Assembly (NCBI GenBank): GCA_050740255.1
Contig: JBOICV010000143.1
Coordinates: 1 to 22,056, forward strand
DNA from: JBOICV01 sp050740255
GTDB lineage: Bacteria; Pseudomonadota; Gammaproteobacteria; Nevskiales; JBOICV01
Length of the DNA stretch: 22,056 nucleotides
Direction: 5' to 3'
Shown here in pieces: positions 6,918 through 14,359 of the stretch. The notes beneath the pieces are model-generated. The model was not told the DNA's origin, searched no databases, and worked only from the letters and a program-made list of their open reading frames with translations. Every line of letters starts with the position of its first letter. The first letter of the stretch is position 1. A program made the translations under genes and the position numbers.

Positions 6918-7481
6918 TCAGCGCAGCACCAGCGGCAGCGGCACCAAACGCGCTGCGACCTGTAGCACCAGCAGCACCAGCAGCGGTGACAGGTCGAGTC
7001 CGCCCACCGGCGGCAGATATTGGCGCACCGGCCGCAGAATGGGCTCGGTCACGCTCCACAACAATGTGTTGGCCGGCGAGTGCATACCGGGCCCGAGCCA
7101 ACTCATCAAGGCCTGCACGAAGATGCAGAAAGAATATAAATGCAGCGTGACCACTATCAGCTTCAGCACCGCAAACCACAGCGACCAGATTGCGCCGGCA
7201 GACCAATCGAGCAGCAGCAACGCGATCCAGATGTTTATAGCAGCAACAACGTAGGCCAGCGTAACCGCGGCCAGGTCCACCCGCCGCCAGTGCGGAATCG
7301 CGCGCTGCAGTTGCTCCACGGGCAGCTGGGTGATCTGCCAGATGAATTGCGCCAACGGATTGTAGAAATCGGCGCGCACGAGTTGCAATGCAACCCGCAG
7401 GATCAGCGCGCACAGGTAGAGCCCGAAAACGGCGTTGAGCAGAAACAGCATGGCGCTGTCTACGTTGCTGGTCATTGGCAT
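6918..7481 (-). CDS. yggT: YggT family integral membrane protein
   Basis: A 187-residue inner-membrane protein with two YggT repeats. Hydrophobic segments: AMLFLLNAVFGLYLCALILRV near the start, LAAVTLAYVVAAINIWIALL in the middle, then a second repeat with LWFAVLKLIVVTLHLYSFCI and LLVLLVLQVAARLVPLPLVL at the end. The family motifs RADFYNPLAQF and PGMHSPANTLLWSVTEPILRPVRQYLP are both present; the second is the typical cytoplasmic or interfacial loop. Proposed roles in osmotic shock tolerance or membrane/division processes are tentative. It lies 2 bases after proC and 1 base before metX. An ATG 6 bases downstream (MTSNVD) is an equally possible start. Confidence 0.93.
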   Translation of the reverse strand: MPMTSNVDSAMLFLLNAVFGLYLCALILRVALQLVRADFYNPLAQFIWQITQLPVEQLQRAIPHWRRVDLAAVTLAYVVAAINIWIALLLLDWSAGAIWSLWFAVLKLIVVTLHLYSFCIFVQALMSWLGPGMHSPANTLLWSVTEPILRPVRQYLPPVGGLDLSPLLVLLVLQVAARLVPLPLVLR

Positions 7482-7483
7482 CG

Positions 7484-8311
7484 CTAGCTTCCTGCCCCGA
7501 ATTGTTCCGCCAACTCGCGCGAGCGCTGCGCTGCGGCCGCTACCGCCTTGTGCACCGCGCCTGGCAAATCGCTGGCCAGCAGGCTTTGCACGGCCCGTTC
7601 CGTGGTGCCACCCTTGGACGTGACCTGAGCGCGCAAGGTTTCCGGCGGCTCGCTGTTTTCCATTGCCATGCGGGCCGTGCCGAGCGCGGTCTGCAGCGTC
7701 AGCAGACGCGCGGCGTCAGCCGGCAGGCCGAGCGCCATGCCGGCGCGTTGCAGTGCTTCCATGAACAAAAAGAAATACGCGGGCCCGCTGCCGGATAGCG
7801 CGGTTACCGCGTCCAGCAGCTTCTCGTCCTCGACCCAGAGCGTAAGGCCAACCGCGCGCAGGATGTGTTCGGCAGCGATGCGCTGTTCCGCGCCGACGGT
7901 CGCAGTGGCGTAGAGCGCGCTGGCGCCGCAGCGAATCAGCGCCGGTGTATTGGGCATGCTGCGCACCAGCGCGACCTTGCCGCCCAGCCAGCGGTCGAGG
8001 TCCGTGCAACGTATGCCGGCGGCAATGCTGATGACGAGCGGCCGGTTAGCTTGTACGGCCGGCGCGAGACCGCGTGCGGCCTGCGCCATGATTTGCGGCT
8101 TTACGGCCAGTACCACGACGTCCTGCGCCGCCAGCGTGGCCGGCGGCTCAGCCAGGCTGGTCACTTGAAACTGTGCGGTCAGCCAGGCGCGCCGCTCGGG
8201 CAGTGGTTCGACCACGCGCATGCGGCTCGCCGCGTAGCCGTCGGCGAGCAGACCGCCGATCAGGCTGGCCGCCATATTGCCGCCGCCGATAAAAATAATG
8301 TCGTGTTGCAT
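7484..8311 (-). CDS. proC: Pyrroline-5-carboxylate reductase
   Basis: Reduces pyrroline-5-carboxylate to proline with NAD(P)H, the last step of proline synthesis, in the cytoplasm. The 275-residue protein starts with a Rossmann loop (IIFIGGGNMAASLIGGLL), followed by VLAVKPQ, then VRSMPNTPALI, and the C-terminal signature SGSGPAYFFLFMEAL with TSKGGTTE near the end. I use ATG 8311 (MQHDII); the longer open frame upstream to 8476 runs across the ilvA promoter region and start. It opens a five-gene minus-strand run with yggT, metX, metW and DUF4426. The usual partner yggS (PLP-binding protein) is absent here. Confidence 0.96.
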   Translation of the reverse strand: MQHDIIFIGGGNMAASLIGGLLADGYAASRMRVVEPLPERRAWLTAQFQVTSLAEPPATLAAQDVVVLAVKPQIMAQAARGLAPAVQANRPLVISIAAGIRCTDLDRWLGGKVALVRSMPNTPALIRCGASALYATATVGAEQRIAAEHILRAVGLTLWVEDEKLLDAVTALSGSGPAYFFLFMEALQRAGMALGLPADAARLLTLQTALGTARMAMENSEPPETLRAQVTSKGGTTERAVQSLLASDLPGAVHKAVAAAAQRSRELAEQFGAGS

Positions 8312-8350
8312 ACCGGTAAGCCTGTGAAATCCCTGCTTAAAACGCGGCCT

Positions 8351-8356
8351 ATCATA
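8351..8356 (-). promoter_or_regulatory. Candidate -10 box (TATGAT) for proC
   Basis: TATGAT on the minus strand (5 of 6 consensus bases) lies 40 bp before the proC ATG, in the 118-bp divergent gap with ilvA. No recognisable -35 box is seen at the right spacing. Confidence 0.3.
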
Positions 8357-8367
8357 ATGCACTGATG

Positions 8368-8394
8368 TTGTCCGGCGCAGGCCGCGGCTACAAT
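8368..8394 (+). promoter_or_regulatory. Candidate promoter of ilvA
   Basis: TACAAT (8389-8394, 5 of 6 bases) lies 35 bp before the ilvA ATG, with TTGTCC (8368-8373) upstream. The spacer is only 15 bases, shorter than the usual 16-18, so the -35 is doubtful. No leader peptide or attenuator fits in the short leader. Confidence 0.33.
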
Positions 8395-8429
8395 GCGCCG
8401 CATATTCCGCCCTGCCGCGAAAGAGTGTC

Positions 8430-10022
8430 ATGCGACTAGAACAACTGGAGCGCCGCGCCTGGCTGAGCGAAGGCACTGCAGCGCGTGCGGATCGGACGCC
8501 ACTGGAGCAGGACTATCCGGCGCTAATCCGCGCCGCGCGGGTCTACGACGTCGCCCAGATCTCGCCGCTGGAGCTGGCGCCGAAACTGTCGGCGCGGCTG
8601 GCGAATCGGGTGCTGCTCAAGCGCGAGGATCTGCAGTCGGTTTACTCGTTCAAGCTGCGCGGCGCCTATAACATGATGGCGCAGCTTGATCCGGTGGCAC
8701 GTGGGCGCGGCGTGATCTGCGCCTCGGCCGGTAATCACGCCCAGGGCGTGGCGCTGGCCGCGAACCGGCTCGGCATTCCGGCGCTGATCGTGATGCCGCG
8801 CACCACGCCGAGCATCAAGGTGGAAGCAGTGCAGGCGCTCGGCGGGCAGACGCACCTGCATGGCGACAGCTATGACGAGGCGAATGAGGAAGCGCAGCGG
8901 CTGACGGCCACGCGCGGGCTGAGCTTTGTGCACGCCTACGACGATCCGCTGGTCATCGCCGGCCAGGGCACGGTGGGCAAGGAAATCCTCGAGCAGCATC
9001 CAGACCCCATACACGCCATCTTTGTACCCTGCGGCGGCGGTGGCCTACTGGCCGGCGTGGCGGCTTACGTCAAGGCGTTGCGACCCGAGGTAAAGATCAT
9101 CGGAGTGGAGCCGGAAGATGCCGCTGGCCTGTTCGCCGCCTTCGAGACTGGCAAACGCGTCGTTCTGGAACAGGTGGGTATCTTTGCCGATGGCGTTGCC
9201 GTCAGACAGGCCGGCGCGGAAACCTACCGCGTGGCGCAACATCATGTGGATGCGATGATGACCGTCAGCGTGGACGAAATCTGTGCCGCGATCTCGGACA
9301 TCTTCCGCGACAACCGCTCGCTGGCCGAGCCGGCCGGCGCGGTGGCGCTGGCCGGGCTGAAGAAGTATGTCGAGCAGACCGGTTTGCGCCAGCAGACCGT
9401 GATCGCAATCGAGAGCGGTGCCAACGTCAACTTCGATCGCTTGCGGCATATCGCCGAGCGCGCCGAACTGGGTGAGCATCGTGAAGCCTTATTGGCGGTG
9501 ACCATTCCAGAGCGGCCGGGTTCCTTCCGGCAATTCTGCGAGCTGCTGGGTCGGCGCAGCATCACCGAATTCAACTACCGCTATGCGGATGCCAGCAGCG
9601 CACATATCTTCGCCGGCGTGCAGGTGGAGCAGGGCGAGGCCGAGAAACAGGGCCTGATTGCGCGCCTGCAAACCGCCGGCTTCGCAGTGGTGGACATGAG
9701 CCTCAATGAGATGGCCAAGGTGCATGTGCGCTATATGGTCGGCGGTCGCGCCGCACGCGTTGCGGACGAAATCCTGTTCCGCTTTGAATTTCCGGAGCGG
9801 CCCGGCGCGCTGCTGAAGTTTCTCGACTCAGTCGGCAGCCGCTGGAATATCTCGTTGTTTCACTACCGTAACCACGGCGCGGCCTACGGCCGCGTGCTGG
9901 TCGGCCTGCAGGTGCCGGTTGGCGAACGCGACGCCTGCCGCGCCACCTTCGACAAACTGCAGTACGAGTACCAGGAAGAAACGGATAACCCCGCGTATCA
10001 GCTATTTCTGGGGATCGGTTAG
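8430..10022 (+). CDS. ilvA: Threonine ammonia-lyase, biosynthetic
   Basis: Deaminates threonine to 2-oxobutanoate, the first step of isoleucine synthesis; cytoplasmic and PLP-dependent. In the 530-residue protein the PLP lysine is Lys75 in SVYSFKLRGAY. The phosphate-binding loop is CGGGGLLAGVAAYVK. CASAGNHAQGVALAA and FRDNRSLAEPAGAVALAG are also present. The C-terminal half has two ACT-like regulatory domains, starting near LLAVTIPERPGSFRQF and EILFRFEFPERPGALLKF, which marks the allosteric (isoleucine-inhibited) biosynthetic form rather than the short catabolic one. It is about 15 residues longer than E. coli IlvA at the N-terminus. AAAGAG lies 5 bases before the ATG. Its TAG overlaps the TAA of the convergent GST gene by 3 bases. 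Confidence 0.97.
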   Translation: MRLEQLERRAWLSEGTAARADRTPLEQDYPALIRAARVYDVAQISPLELAPKLSARLANRVLLKREDLQSVYSFKLRGAYNMMAQLDPVARGRGVICASAGNHAQGVALAANRLGIPALIVMPRTTPSIKVEAVQALGGQTHLHGDSYDEANEEAQRLTATRGLSFVHAYDDPLVIAGQGTVGKEILEQHPDPIHAIFVPCGGGGLLAGVAAYVKALRPEVKIIGVEPEDAAGLFAAFETGKRVVLEQVGIFADGVAVRQAGAETYRVAQHHVDAMMTVSVDEICAAISDIFRDNRSLAEPAGAVALAGLKKYVEQTGLRQQTVIAIESGANVNFDRLRHIAERAELGEHREALLAVTIPERPGSFRQFCELLGRRSITEFNYRYADASSAHIFAGVQVEQGEAEKQGLIARLQTAGFAVVDMSLNEMAKVHVRYMVGGRAARVADEILFRFEFPERPGALLKFLDSVGSRWNISLFHYRNHGAAYGRVLVGLQVPVGERDACRATFDKLQYEYQEETDNPAYQLFLGIG

Positions 10023-10681
10023 CGGCCCTGCTCGTACTGGTCGAGCACTTCCACTTCTTTTTCCGCATCCCGATACCAAAGCTGCATCGCGGGATGCGCC
10101 AGCATCGTTCCCGAATATTCCGCCGCCACGCCTTGCACCGGAATGCCGTAGGTGACGAAGCGTGAAGCCACCGGTGCGTACATCGCATCGGCGATGCTGA
10201 AGCGGCCGCATAGCCACGGCCCGCCATAGCGGTTCAGGCATTCATTCCAAAGCGCATTGATGCGGGCCACGTCGCGTATCACCGCGGCGTCGGCTCGATA
10301 GCGGCGCCCGCGCGCCCGACAGTTAAGCGGGTGAGTGCGGCGCAAGGCAGTGAAGCCCGCGTGCATCTCGGCGCTGATGCTGCGGGCGTGGGCCCGCGTT
10401 GCCGGATTGACGGGCCATAACCCCATTTCCGGATGTCGGTCGGCGAGGTACTCGCAAATCGCCAATGATTCCCATATCACCGTCGGCCCGTCGTGCAGCA
10501 CCGGCACTTGGCCGGTGGGGCAATACTGCGCCCGGCGCGCGGCGTCTTCCGCACGATATAGGTGCACCCGCAATTCGTCGAACTCGATGCCGAAGTGCTT
10601 CAGCAGCAGCCAGGCTCGCAGCGACCAGGACGAATAATTCTTGTAACCGATGACGAGCAAGGGCTTGCGCATCTGCTTCAT
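10019..10681 (-). CDS. Glutathione S-transferase family protein
   Basis: A 220-residue cytosolic GST. The N-terminal thioredoxin-like domain has IGYKNYSSWSLRAWLLLKHF, with a serine cluster at 17-18 in the catalytic position. The cis-proline is in GQVPVL (Pro60) and the glutathione gamma-glutamyl contact in ESLAI (Glu71, Ser72). The C-terminal helical domain contains the GRFSIADAMYAPVASRF stretch with the conserved Asp. The domain pattern resembles the zeta/YfcF-like bacterial GSTs; the substrate is unknown. I chose ATG 10681 because it overlaps the EVE gene stop (ATGA); an upstream extension would run into that gene. It ends in a 3-base stop overlap with ilvA, with no terminator between. Confidence 0.9.
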   Translation of the reverse strand: MKQMRKPLLVIGYKNYSSWSLRAWLLLKHFGIEFDELRVHLYRAEDAARRAQYCPTGQVPVLHDGPTVIWESLAICEYLADRHPEMGLWPVNPATRAHARSISAEMHAGFTALRRTHPLNCRARGRRYRADAAVIRDVARINALWNECLNRYGGPWLCGRFSIADAMYAPVASRFVTYGIPVQGVAAEYSGTMLAHPAMQLWYRDAEKEVEVLDQYEQGR

Positions 10682-11133
10682 TCCAATGTGAATACAAATT
10701 TCCACTGCGCCGCGGTCACCGGCAGCACCGACAGCCGCCCCCGCCGCAGCAGGACGAACTCACCCAGCTTCGGCGCCTGCGCGCGCAGCTCTTCCAGCGT
10801 GATGACGCGCTGGAGTTTGCGCAGGAACTTCACATCCACCGCCGACCAGCGTGGATTGTCGGCAAGACTGGCGGCATCGAAGTAGTCACTGTTGCGCTCG
10901 AACTGGCGTGGGTCCGGGTAGGCCTCGCGCACGATTTCGATGACCCCGGCGATACCGGGAACCACACAGCTCGAGTGATAGAAAAAGGCCTGATCGCCCT
11001 TGCGCATCGCGCGCATATGATTGCGTGCCGTGTAGTTGCGTACCCCGTCCCACATCTCCGTCTGTTTGGCGCGCGCGGCGAGGTGGTCAATGCCAAACTC
11101 ATCAGGCTCGGACTTCAGCAGCCAGTAGTTCAT
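10678..11133 (-). CDS. EVE domain protein
   Basis: A 151-residue single-domain protein of the EVE (PUA-like) family, similar to human THYN1. Family marks: MNYWLLKSEPDEFGIDHL at the start, MWDGVRNYTARNHMRAM at 28-44, GDQAFFYHSSC and PGIAGVIEIV, AYPDP, and WSAVDVKFLRKL. EVE domains bind modified bases in DNA or RNA; the ligand here is not known. An aromatic cage is plausible from Trp4, Trp28 and the Tyr/Phe pair in FFYHS (inference). It is sandwiched between fau and the GST gene with ATGA overlaps at both ends, so the three should be translated from one mRNA. Confidence 0.92.
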   Translation of the reverse strand: MNYWLLKSEPDEFGIDHLAARAKQTEMWDGVRNYTARNHMRAMRKGDQAFFYHSSCVVPGIAGVIEIVREAYPDPRQFERNSDYFDAASLADNPRWSAVDVKFLRKLQRVITLEELRAQAPKLGEFVLLRRGRLSVLPVTAAQWKFVFTLE

Positions 11134-11765
11134 CGAAATAGTTCTAATCCCTGCTCGGTCAGTACACCATCCAGCGGCACATCCCAACGCTCCGCCGGCA
11201 ACTCGGACACTTTCTGACACGCAAACGCGAGCCCGATCAGCCGCGGGCGCCGCCACAGACGCTGCCGGCGCAGACGGAAGGCGAGCGCGCGGTCGTAGAA
11301 TCCCACGCCGCTGCCCAGCCGATGGCCGCGCGCGTCGAAGCCGAGCAGCGGCAGTAGCACCAGATCCAGATTAAGTGCGCGCTCGATGTCGCCGCGCAAG
11401 CGGGGTTGAGGTTCGGCAATGCCGTAGCGATTGCGCTGCCAGATACTGTCCGGATGCGCGCGGACCCAGTCCATGCGGCGCGCGCGCCCCGCCTTGATGC
11501 GCGGCACGAACACCAGCTTGCCGCGGGCGAGACTGGCGGTCAGCAGCGGCAGGGTATCGAGCTCCGAGCCCACTGTGCTGTAAAGCGCGATGCGCTTGGC
11601 CGCCCGGAAACTGCGGCTGGCCGTAAAGGCGAGAGTGGCGGCGCGCGCCGCCTGCTGGCGCTGCAGCGGGGACAGCCGGCGACGTTTGGCGCGCAACTCG
11701 CGCCGCAGCCGGTCACGATCGGCGATAGGATTTGCCGAAGCCGGATTTGGCATTGATCGCTTCAT
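11130..11765 (-). CDS. fau: 5-formyltetrahydrofolate cyclo-ligase
   Basis: Converts 5-formyl-THF to 5,10-methenyl-THF with ATP (folate one-carbon metabolism, cytoplasmic). In the 211-residue protein RRELRAKRRRLSP is the typical N-terminal helix with basic residues, ALYSTVGSELDT follows, and the C-terminal part has LLPLLGFDARGHRLGSGVGFYDRAL (the substrate/ATP loop GSGVGFYD) and LIGLAFACQ. Length is usual. It follows 6S RNA, the conserved ssrS-fau (ygfA) order in Gammaproteobacteria. The ATG at 11765 lacks a clear ribosome binding site; ATG 11753 (MPNPAS) is possible. It overlaps the EVE gene by 4 bases. Confidence 0.95.
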   Translation of the reverse strand: MKRSMPNPASANPIADRDRLRRELRAKRRRLSPLQRQQAARAATLAFTASRSFRAAKRIALYSTVGSELDTLPLLTASLARGKLVFVPRIKAGRARRMDWVRAHPDSIWQRNRYGIAEPQPRLRGDIERALNLDLVLLPLLGFDARGHRLGSGVGFYDRALAFRLRRQRLWRRPRLIGLAFACQKVSELPAERWDVPLDGVLTEQGLELFR

Positions 11766-11793
11766 CCATGGGAACTCTGACCAATTGCATTTT

Positions 11794-11862
11794 CGTCATT
11801 CCGGCGAAAGCCGGAATCCAGGAAATTCAAAGCGCTGGGTCCCGGCTTCCGCCGGGACGACG
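11794..11862. repeat. REP-like inverted-repeat element, copy 1
   Basis: Two palindromic halves face each other. The left half (11794-11821) contains the hairpin ATTCCGGC-GAAA-GCCGGAAT. The right half (11835-11862) contains GTCCCGGC-TTCC-GCCGGGAC and is an imperfect inverted copy of the left (CGTCAT.../...GACGACG ends). It lies between fau and ssrS. The left half matches copy 2 (right half, opposite strand) at 27 of 28 bases. Such CGTCATTCC-type elements are common intergenic repeats in beta- and gammaproteobacteria (recalled). Confidence 0.8.
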
Positions 11863-11928
11863 GACTAATCAGAGGTTCGCTGAGGGAACGACTAAACTCG
11901 CGCGTTTCCGCCGCATTCAAAAAGATAA

Positions 11929-12115
11929 GGCTGCTCCCGCACGTGCCGTCGTCCGCCGTTGACCCTGAGACAGCATCTCAGGTGGGATCATCGGCGTCAC
12001 TTAAGGCTTCCCGCTACAAGGCGGGCCTGCACAATGCTGACGCGGTCACGACCCCGAAGTCGTCGCTTAAGCCTCAAGGGGTTCCAGGCGGGCAGCGCGC
12101 ACGTACAGGAGAGCC
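11929..12115 (-). ncRNA. ssrS: 6S RNA
   Basis: 6S RNA mimics an open promoter and sequesters sigma-70 RNA polymerase when nutrients are limiting. About 187 nt on the minus strand, between zapA and fau, the classic position. The ends pair through a 13-bp stem (12111-12099 with 11946-11934, two G-U pairs), extended by GGCU/AGCC with one bulge. Inside, GAAGCCUUAA and ACGCCGAUGAUCCCACC followed by the hairpin CCUGAGA-UGCUG-UCUCAGG and GCGGACGACGGC align with the corresponding stretch of E. coli 6S RNA. Other hairpins are ACGAC-UUCGGG-GUCGU and CCCGC-CUUGUA-GCGGG. TTATCTTTTT follows directly (11928-11919). The exact ends are approximate. Confidence 0.93.
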
Positions 12116-12122
12116 AGTACGG

Positions 12123-12151
12123 AGATTAGCGCGCGACGCGATCTTCCTCAA
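12123..12151 (-). promoter_or_regulatory. Candidate sigma-70 promoter of 6S RNA
   Basis: On the minus strand TTGAGG (12151-12146) and TAATCT (12128-12123) are separated by 17 bases, inside the end of zapA and overlapping its stop codon. The predicted start near 12116 coincides with the independently deduced 5' end of 6S RNA at about 12115, which strengthens the call. Confidence 0.5.
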
Positions 12152-12443
12152 GCGCCGCGTCAATCTTCAGTTGCAATTGCTGCAGCCGATCGTTGATTTC
12201 GCGGTCGGCGGCGGCCTTGCGGCGCGGATTTTTCGCGTCCAGCAACTCGCGCGCCATATTCAGCGCGGTCATCACCGCGATGCGCTCCATGCCCAGCGCG
12301 CGGCCCTTCTTCTGGATGGCAGCCATGCGCCGGTCGAGATACTCGGCGGAGGCGAGCAAAGCCTCACGCTCGCCGTCCGGGCAGGCGACCTGGTATTCGT
12401 GACCGAGGATGCGCACGGTCAGATTGCCGGCCTTGGCGTTCAC
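12126..12443 (-). CDS. zapA: Cell division protein ZapA
   Basis: Cytoplasmic division protein that bundles FtsZ filaments at midcell. The 105-residue protein has the N-terminal globular part (LTVRILGHEYQVACPDGERE), then LLASAEYLDRRMAAIQ, MERIAVMTALNMARELL, and a C-terminal coiled coil (ADREINDRLQQLQLKIDAAL). Length is typical. The ATG at 12443 overlaps the stop of the TIGR02449 gene by 4 bases. It is followed directly by ssrS, as in E. coli. Confidence 0.95.
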   Translation of the reverse strand: MNAKAGNLTVRILGHEYQVACPDGEREALLASAEYLDRRMAAIQKKGRALGMERIAVMTALNMARELLDAKNPRRKAAADREINDRLQQLQLKIDAALEEDRVAR

Positions 12444-12685
12444 TGCAAGGGCACCTCGGCGTTATTGCCCTGGGCGCTCTTGGTTTCGAGTTGTTCGATG
12501 CGCTTGATGCGTTCGACGATGGATTCGAGCCGGTGCTTGAGCTCGGCATTGAGGCGCAATTGCTCCTCCCATTCGCCGCGCAGCGTGCGGTTTTCGACCC
12601 GCAGACGGCGCAGGGTCAGCATCAGTTCTTCGATGCGGTCTTCAAACTGGTACAGATCGAAGTCGGGGGAGTGACGTGCGTCCAT
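12440..12685 (-). CDS. TIGR02449 family coiled-coil protein (ZapB-like)
   Basis: An 81-residue protein that is almost one continuous coiled coil (LYQFEDRIEELMLTLRRLRV onwards, to about residue 70). The TIGR02449 family of about 65 residues sits immediately upstream of zapA in many gammaproteobacteria; its function is unproven and a ZapB-like role in division is inferred from context. The ATG at 12685 (MDARHSPD) gives a sensible length; a GTG at 12736 would add 17 residues (MAAACDILLACPAPSPH) not typical of the family. Neither start has a good Shine-Dalgarno. It overlaps zapA by 4 bases. Confidence 0.8.
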   Translation of the reverse strand: MDARHSPDFDLYQFEDRIEELMLTLRRLRVENRTLRGEWEEQLRLNAELKHRLESIVERIKRIEQLETKSAQGNNAEVPLQ

Positions 12686-12822
12686 GTGCGGTGACGGCGC
12701 GGGACATGCCAGCAGTATATCGCAGGCAGCTGCCACGGCGTAGCCGCAGTAAATTCAGCCGGTACAGCGATGTGCCGGCCCTAATTCAAGTAACGCGGCA
12801 AGCGGGTAGCGTCCCAGTTTGT

Positions 12823-12891
12823 CGTCACACCGGCGCAGGCCGGTGTCCACGGGGTTAAAAAGACTGGATTCCGGCCTTCGCCGGAATGACG
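12823..12891. repeat. REP-like inverted-repeat element, copy 2
   Basis: Left half 12823-12853 (CACACCGGC-GCAG-GCCGGTGTC hairpin) and right half 12864-12891 (ATTCCGGC-CTTC-GCCGGAAT hairpin) face each other across GTTAAAAAGA. The right half equals, on the opposite strand, the left half of copy 1 with one mismatch in 28. It fills much of the 274-bp gap between the degP-like gene and the TIGR02449 gene. Read on the minus strand the right-half hairpin is followed by CCAG and TCTTTTT, so it could also end transcription of the protease gene. Confidence 0.8.
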
Positions 12892-12959
12892 AACTGGGGA
12901 GTCAGGTCGAACACCGAGACCCTACCGGCAAGCGCGCTCCGCAAGCAGGGCGAGGAAGC

Positions 12960-14324
12960 TCAGCGAAGCAAGATGAACAAAGCGCCGCTGCCGCGACGCA
13001 CGTGCAACAACATCTGCCCCTTGGTGCCGGCGAAGCGCTTCAAATCGTCCAGGTCTTCTATGGGTTGGCGATTGATGGAGGTCACCACATCGCCCGCTTC
13101 CAGTCCGGCGCGCATCGCGGAACTGCCGGGGTCTACGCCGGCCACCACGACGCCTTTTGTCTTGCCCGCCAGCGGGTGCTCTTCGTTGAGTTCGGTGAAG
13201 CGCGCGCCGGCCAGCGCCGATTGGGCGCCGCCGTTGTCCGCTTTGCTGATCTGCTCCTGCGGCGCCGCCGCGACCTTGGCTGTGACCACGCGCGGCTTGC
13301 CCTCGCGCAGCAGTTCAATCTTGACCGTGTCGCCGATCTTGAGCAGGCCGATGGCATTGCGCAATTGGGCGAAGTCGCGGATCTCGACGCTATTGATGCG
13401 CGTAATCACATCGCCGGATTCCACGCCCGCTTGCGCCGCCGGCGATTTGGCCAGCACTTGCGCCACCACCACGCCGCGCGCGCGTTCCAGCCCGAAGGCC
13501 TTGGACAGCTCGGGTGTCAGGTCCTGACCGATGATGCCGAGCCGGCCGCGCTGCACGCCGCCGTGATCCACGATCTGGCTCATGACCGCGCGCGCCAGAT
13601 TGACCGGAATCGCAAAGCCGATGCCGATGTTGCCGCCGGTGCGCGACAGGATGGCGGTGTTGATGCCGACCAATTCGCCGTTGAGATTGATCAAAGCGCC
13701 GCCGGAGTTGCCGGGATTGATCGAGGCGTCGGTCTGAATAAAGTCCTCGTACTGCTTGCCGAGACCGGAGCGGCCCAGTCCGCTGACGATGCCACTGGTC
13801 ACCGTCTGGCGTAAACCAAAGGGGTTGCCGATCGCCACCACGAAATCGCCCACTTCCAGCTTGTCGGAATTGCCAATGGGCAGCGACGTCAGCCCGCTGG
13901 CCTTGATCTTCAGTACCGCCACGTCGGTATCCGGGTCGGCGCCGACCAGTTTTGCCTCGACTTCGCGGTCGTCGGACAGGCGTACCAGAATCTTGTCCGC
14001 GTTCTCGATCACATGATGATTGGTCAGCACAATGCCTTGCGCGGCATCCACAATCACGCCTGAGCCTACGGAAGCGCGGTCTTCCATCGGCGGACCCTCT
14101 TCCGGCATCTCGAAGAAGCGGCGAAAGAAGGGATCCTGCAGCAGCGGATGCATCGGCGCCTGCACGCTGCCGGTGGCGACGATATTCACCACCGCCGGCA
14201 TCACCTGCTTGAGCATCGGCGCCAGCGTCGGCTGTTCCTGCTGCAGCATTGCGAGGGGTGCGGCGGCGAAGGCCGGGGCGGTCAGAAGGCAGGCGGCCAG
14301 CGTGGCGGCGAGCAAGCGTTTCAT
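12960..14324 (-). CDS. Periplasmic DegP/DegQ-type serine protease
   Basis: A Do/HtrA protease and chaperone that degrades misfolded periplasmic proteins. The 454-residue protein has a signal peptide at 1-20 (LLAATLAACLLTAPAFA), a trypsin-like domain with His104 (LTNHHVI), Asp134 (PDTDVAVLK) and Ser207 (GNSGGAL), then two PDZ domains (about 250-340 and 370-454, with GRLGIIGQDL and GVVVAGVDPG). It lacks the long Q-linker of E. coli DegP and is closer in length to DegQ or MucD. TGAGAT precedes the ATG by about 8 bases. It is transcribed alone, with a sigma-E-like promoter directly upstream, which fits an envelope-stress protease. Symbol degP, degQ or mucD cannot be decided from sequence alone. 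Confidence 0.95.
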   Translation of the reverse strand: MKRLLAATLAACLLTAPAFAAAPLAMLQQEQPTLAPMLKQVMPAVVNIVATGSVQAPMHPLLQDPFFRRFFEMPEEGPPMEDRASVGSGVIVDAAQGIVLTNHHVIENADKILVRLSDDREVEAKLVGADPDTDVAVLKIKASGLTSLPIGNSDKLEVGDFVVAIGNPFGLRQTVTSGIVSGLGRSGLGKQYEDFIQTDASINPGNSGGALINLNGELVGINTAILSRTGGNIGIGFAIPVNLARAVMSQIVDHGGVQRGRLGIIGQDLTPELSKAFGLERARGVVVAQVLAKSPAAQAGVESGDVITRINSVEIRDFAQLRNAIGLLKIGDTVKIELLREGKPRVVTAKVAAAPQEQISKADNGGAQSALAGARFTELNEEHPLAGKTKGVVVAGVDPGSSAMRAGLEAGDVVTSINRQPIEDLDDLKRFAGTKGQMLLHVRRGSGALFILLR

Positions 14325-14359
14325 GCGGGGGATCTCAATAAAGGGATGGTGATGCGCCG

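Noticed and set aside
8312..8476. 55-codon N-terminal extension of proC
   Set aside because: It would cross the divergent promoter region and the start of ilvA; the Rossmann motif begins directly after ATG 8311.
12819..13814. 331-codon plus-strand open frame
   Set aside because: Antisense to the DegP-type protease and starting inside the REP-like element; composition (Ala/Arg/His/Gln) is typical of a shadow frame.
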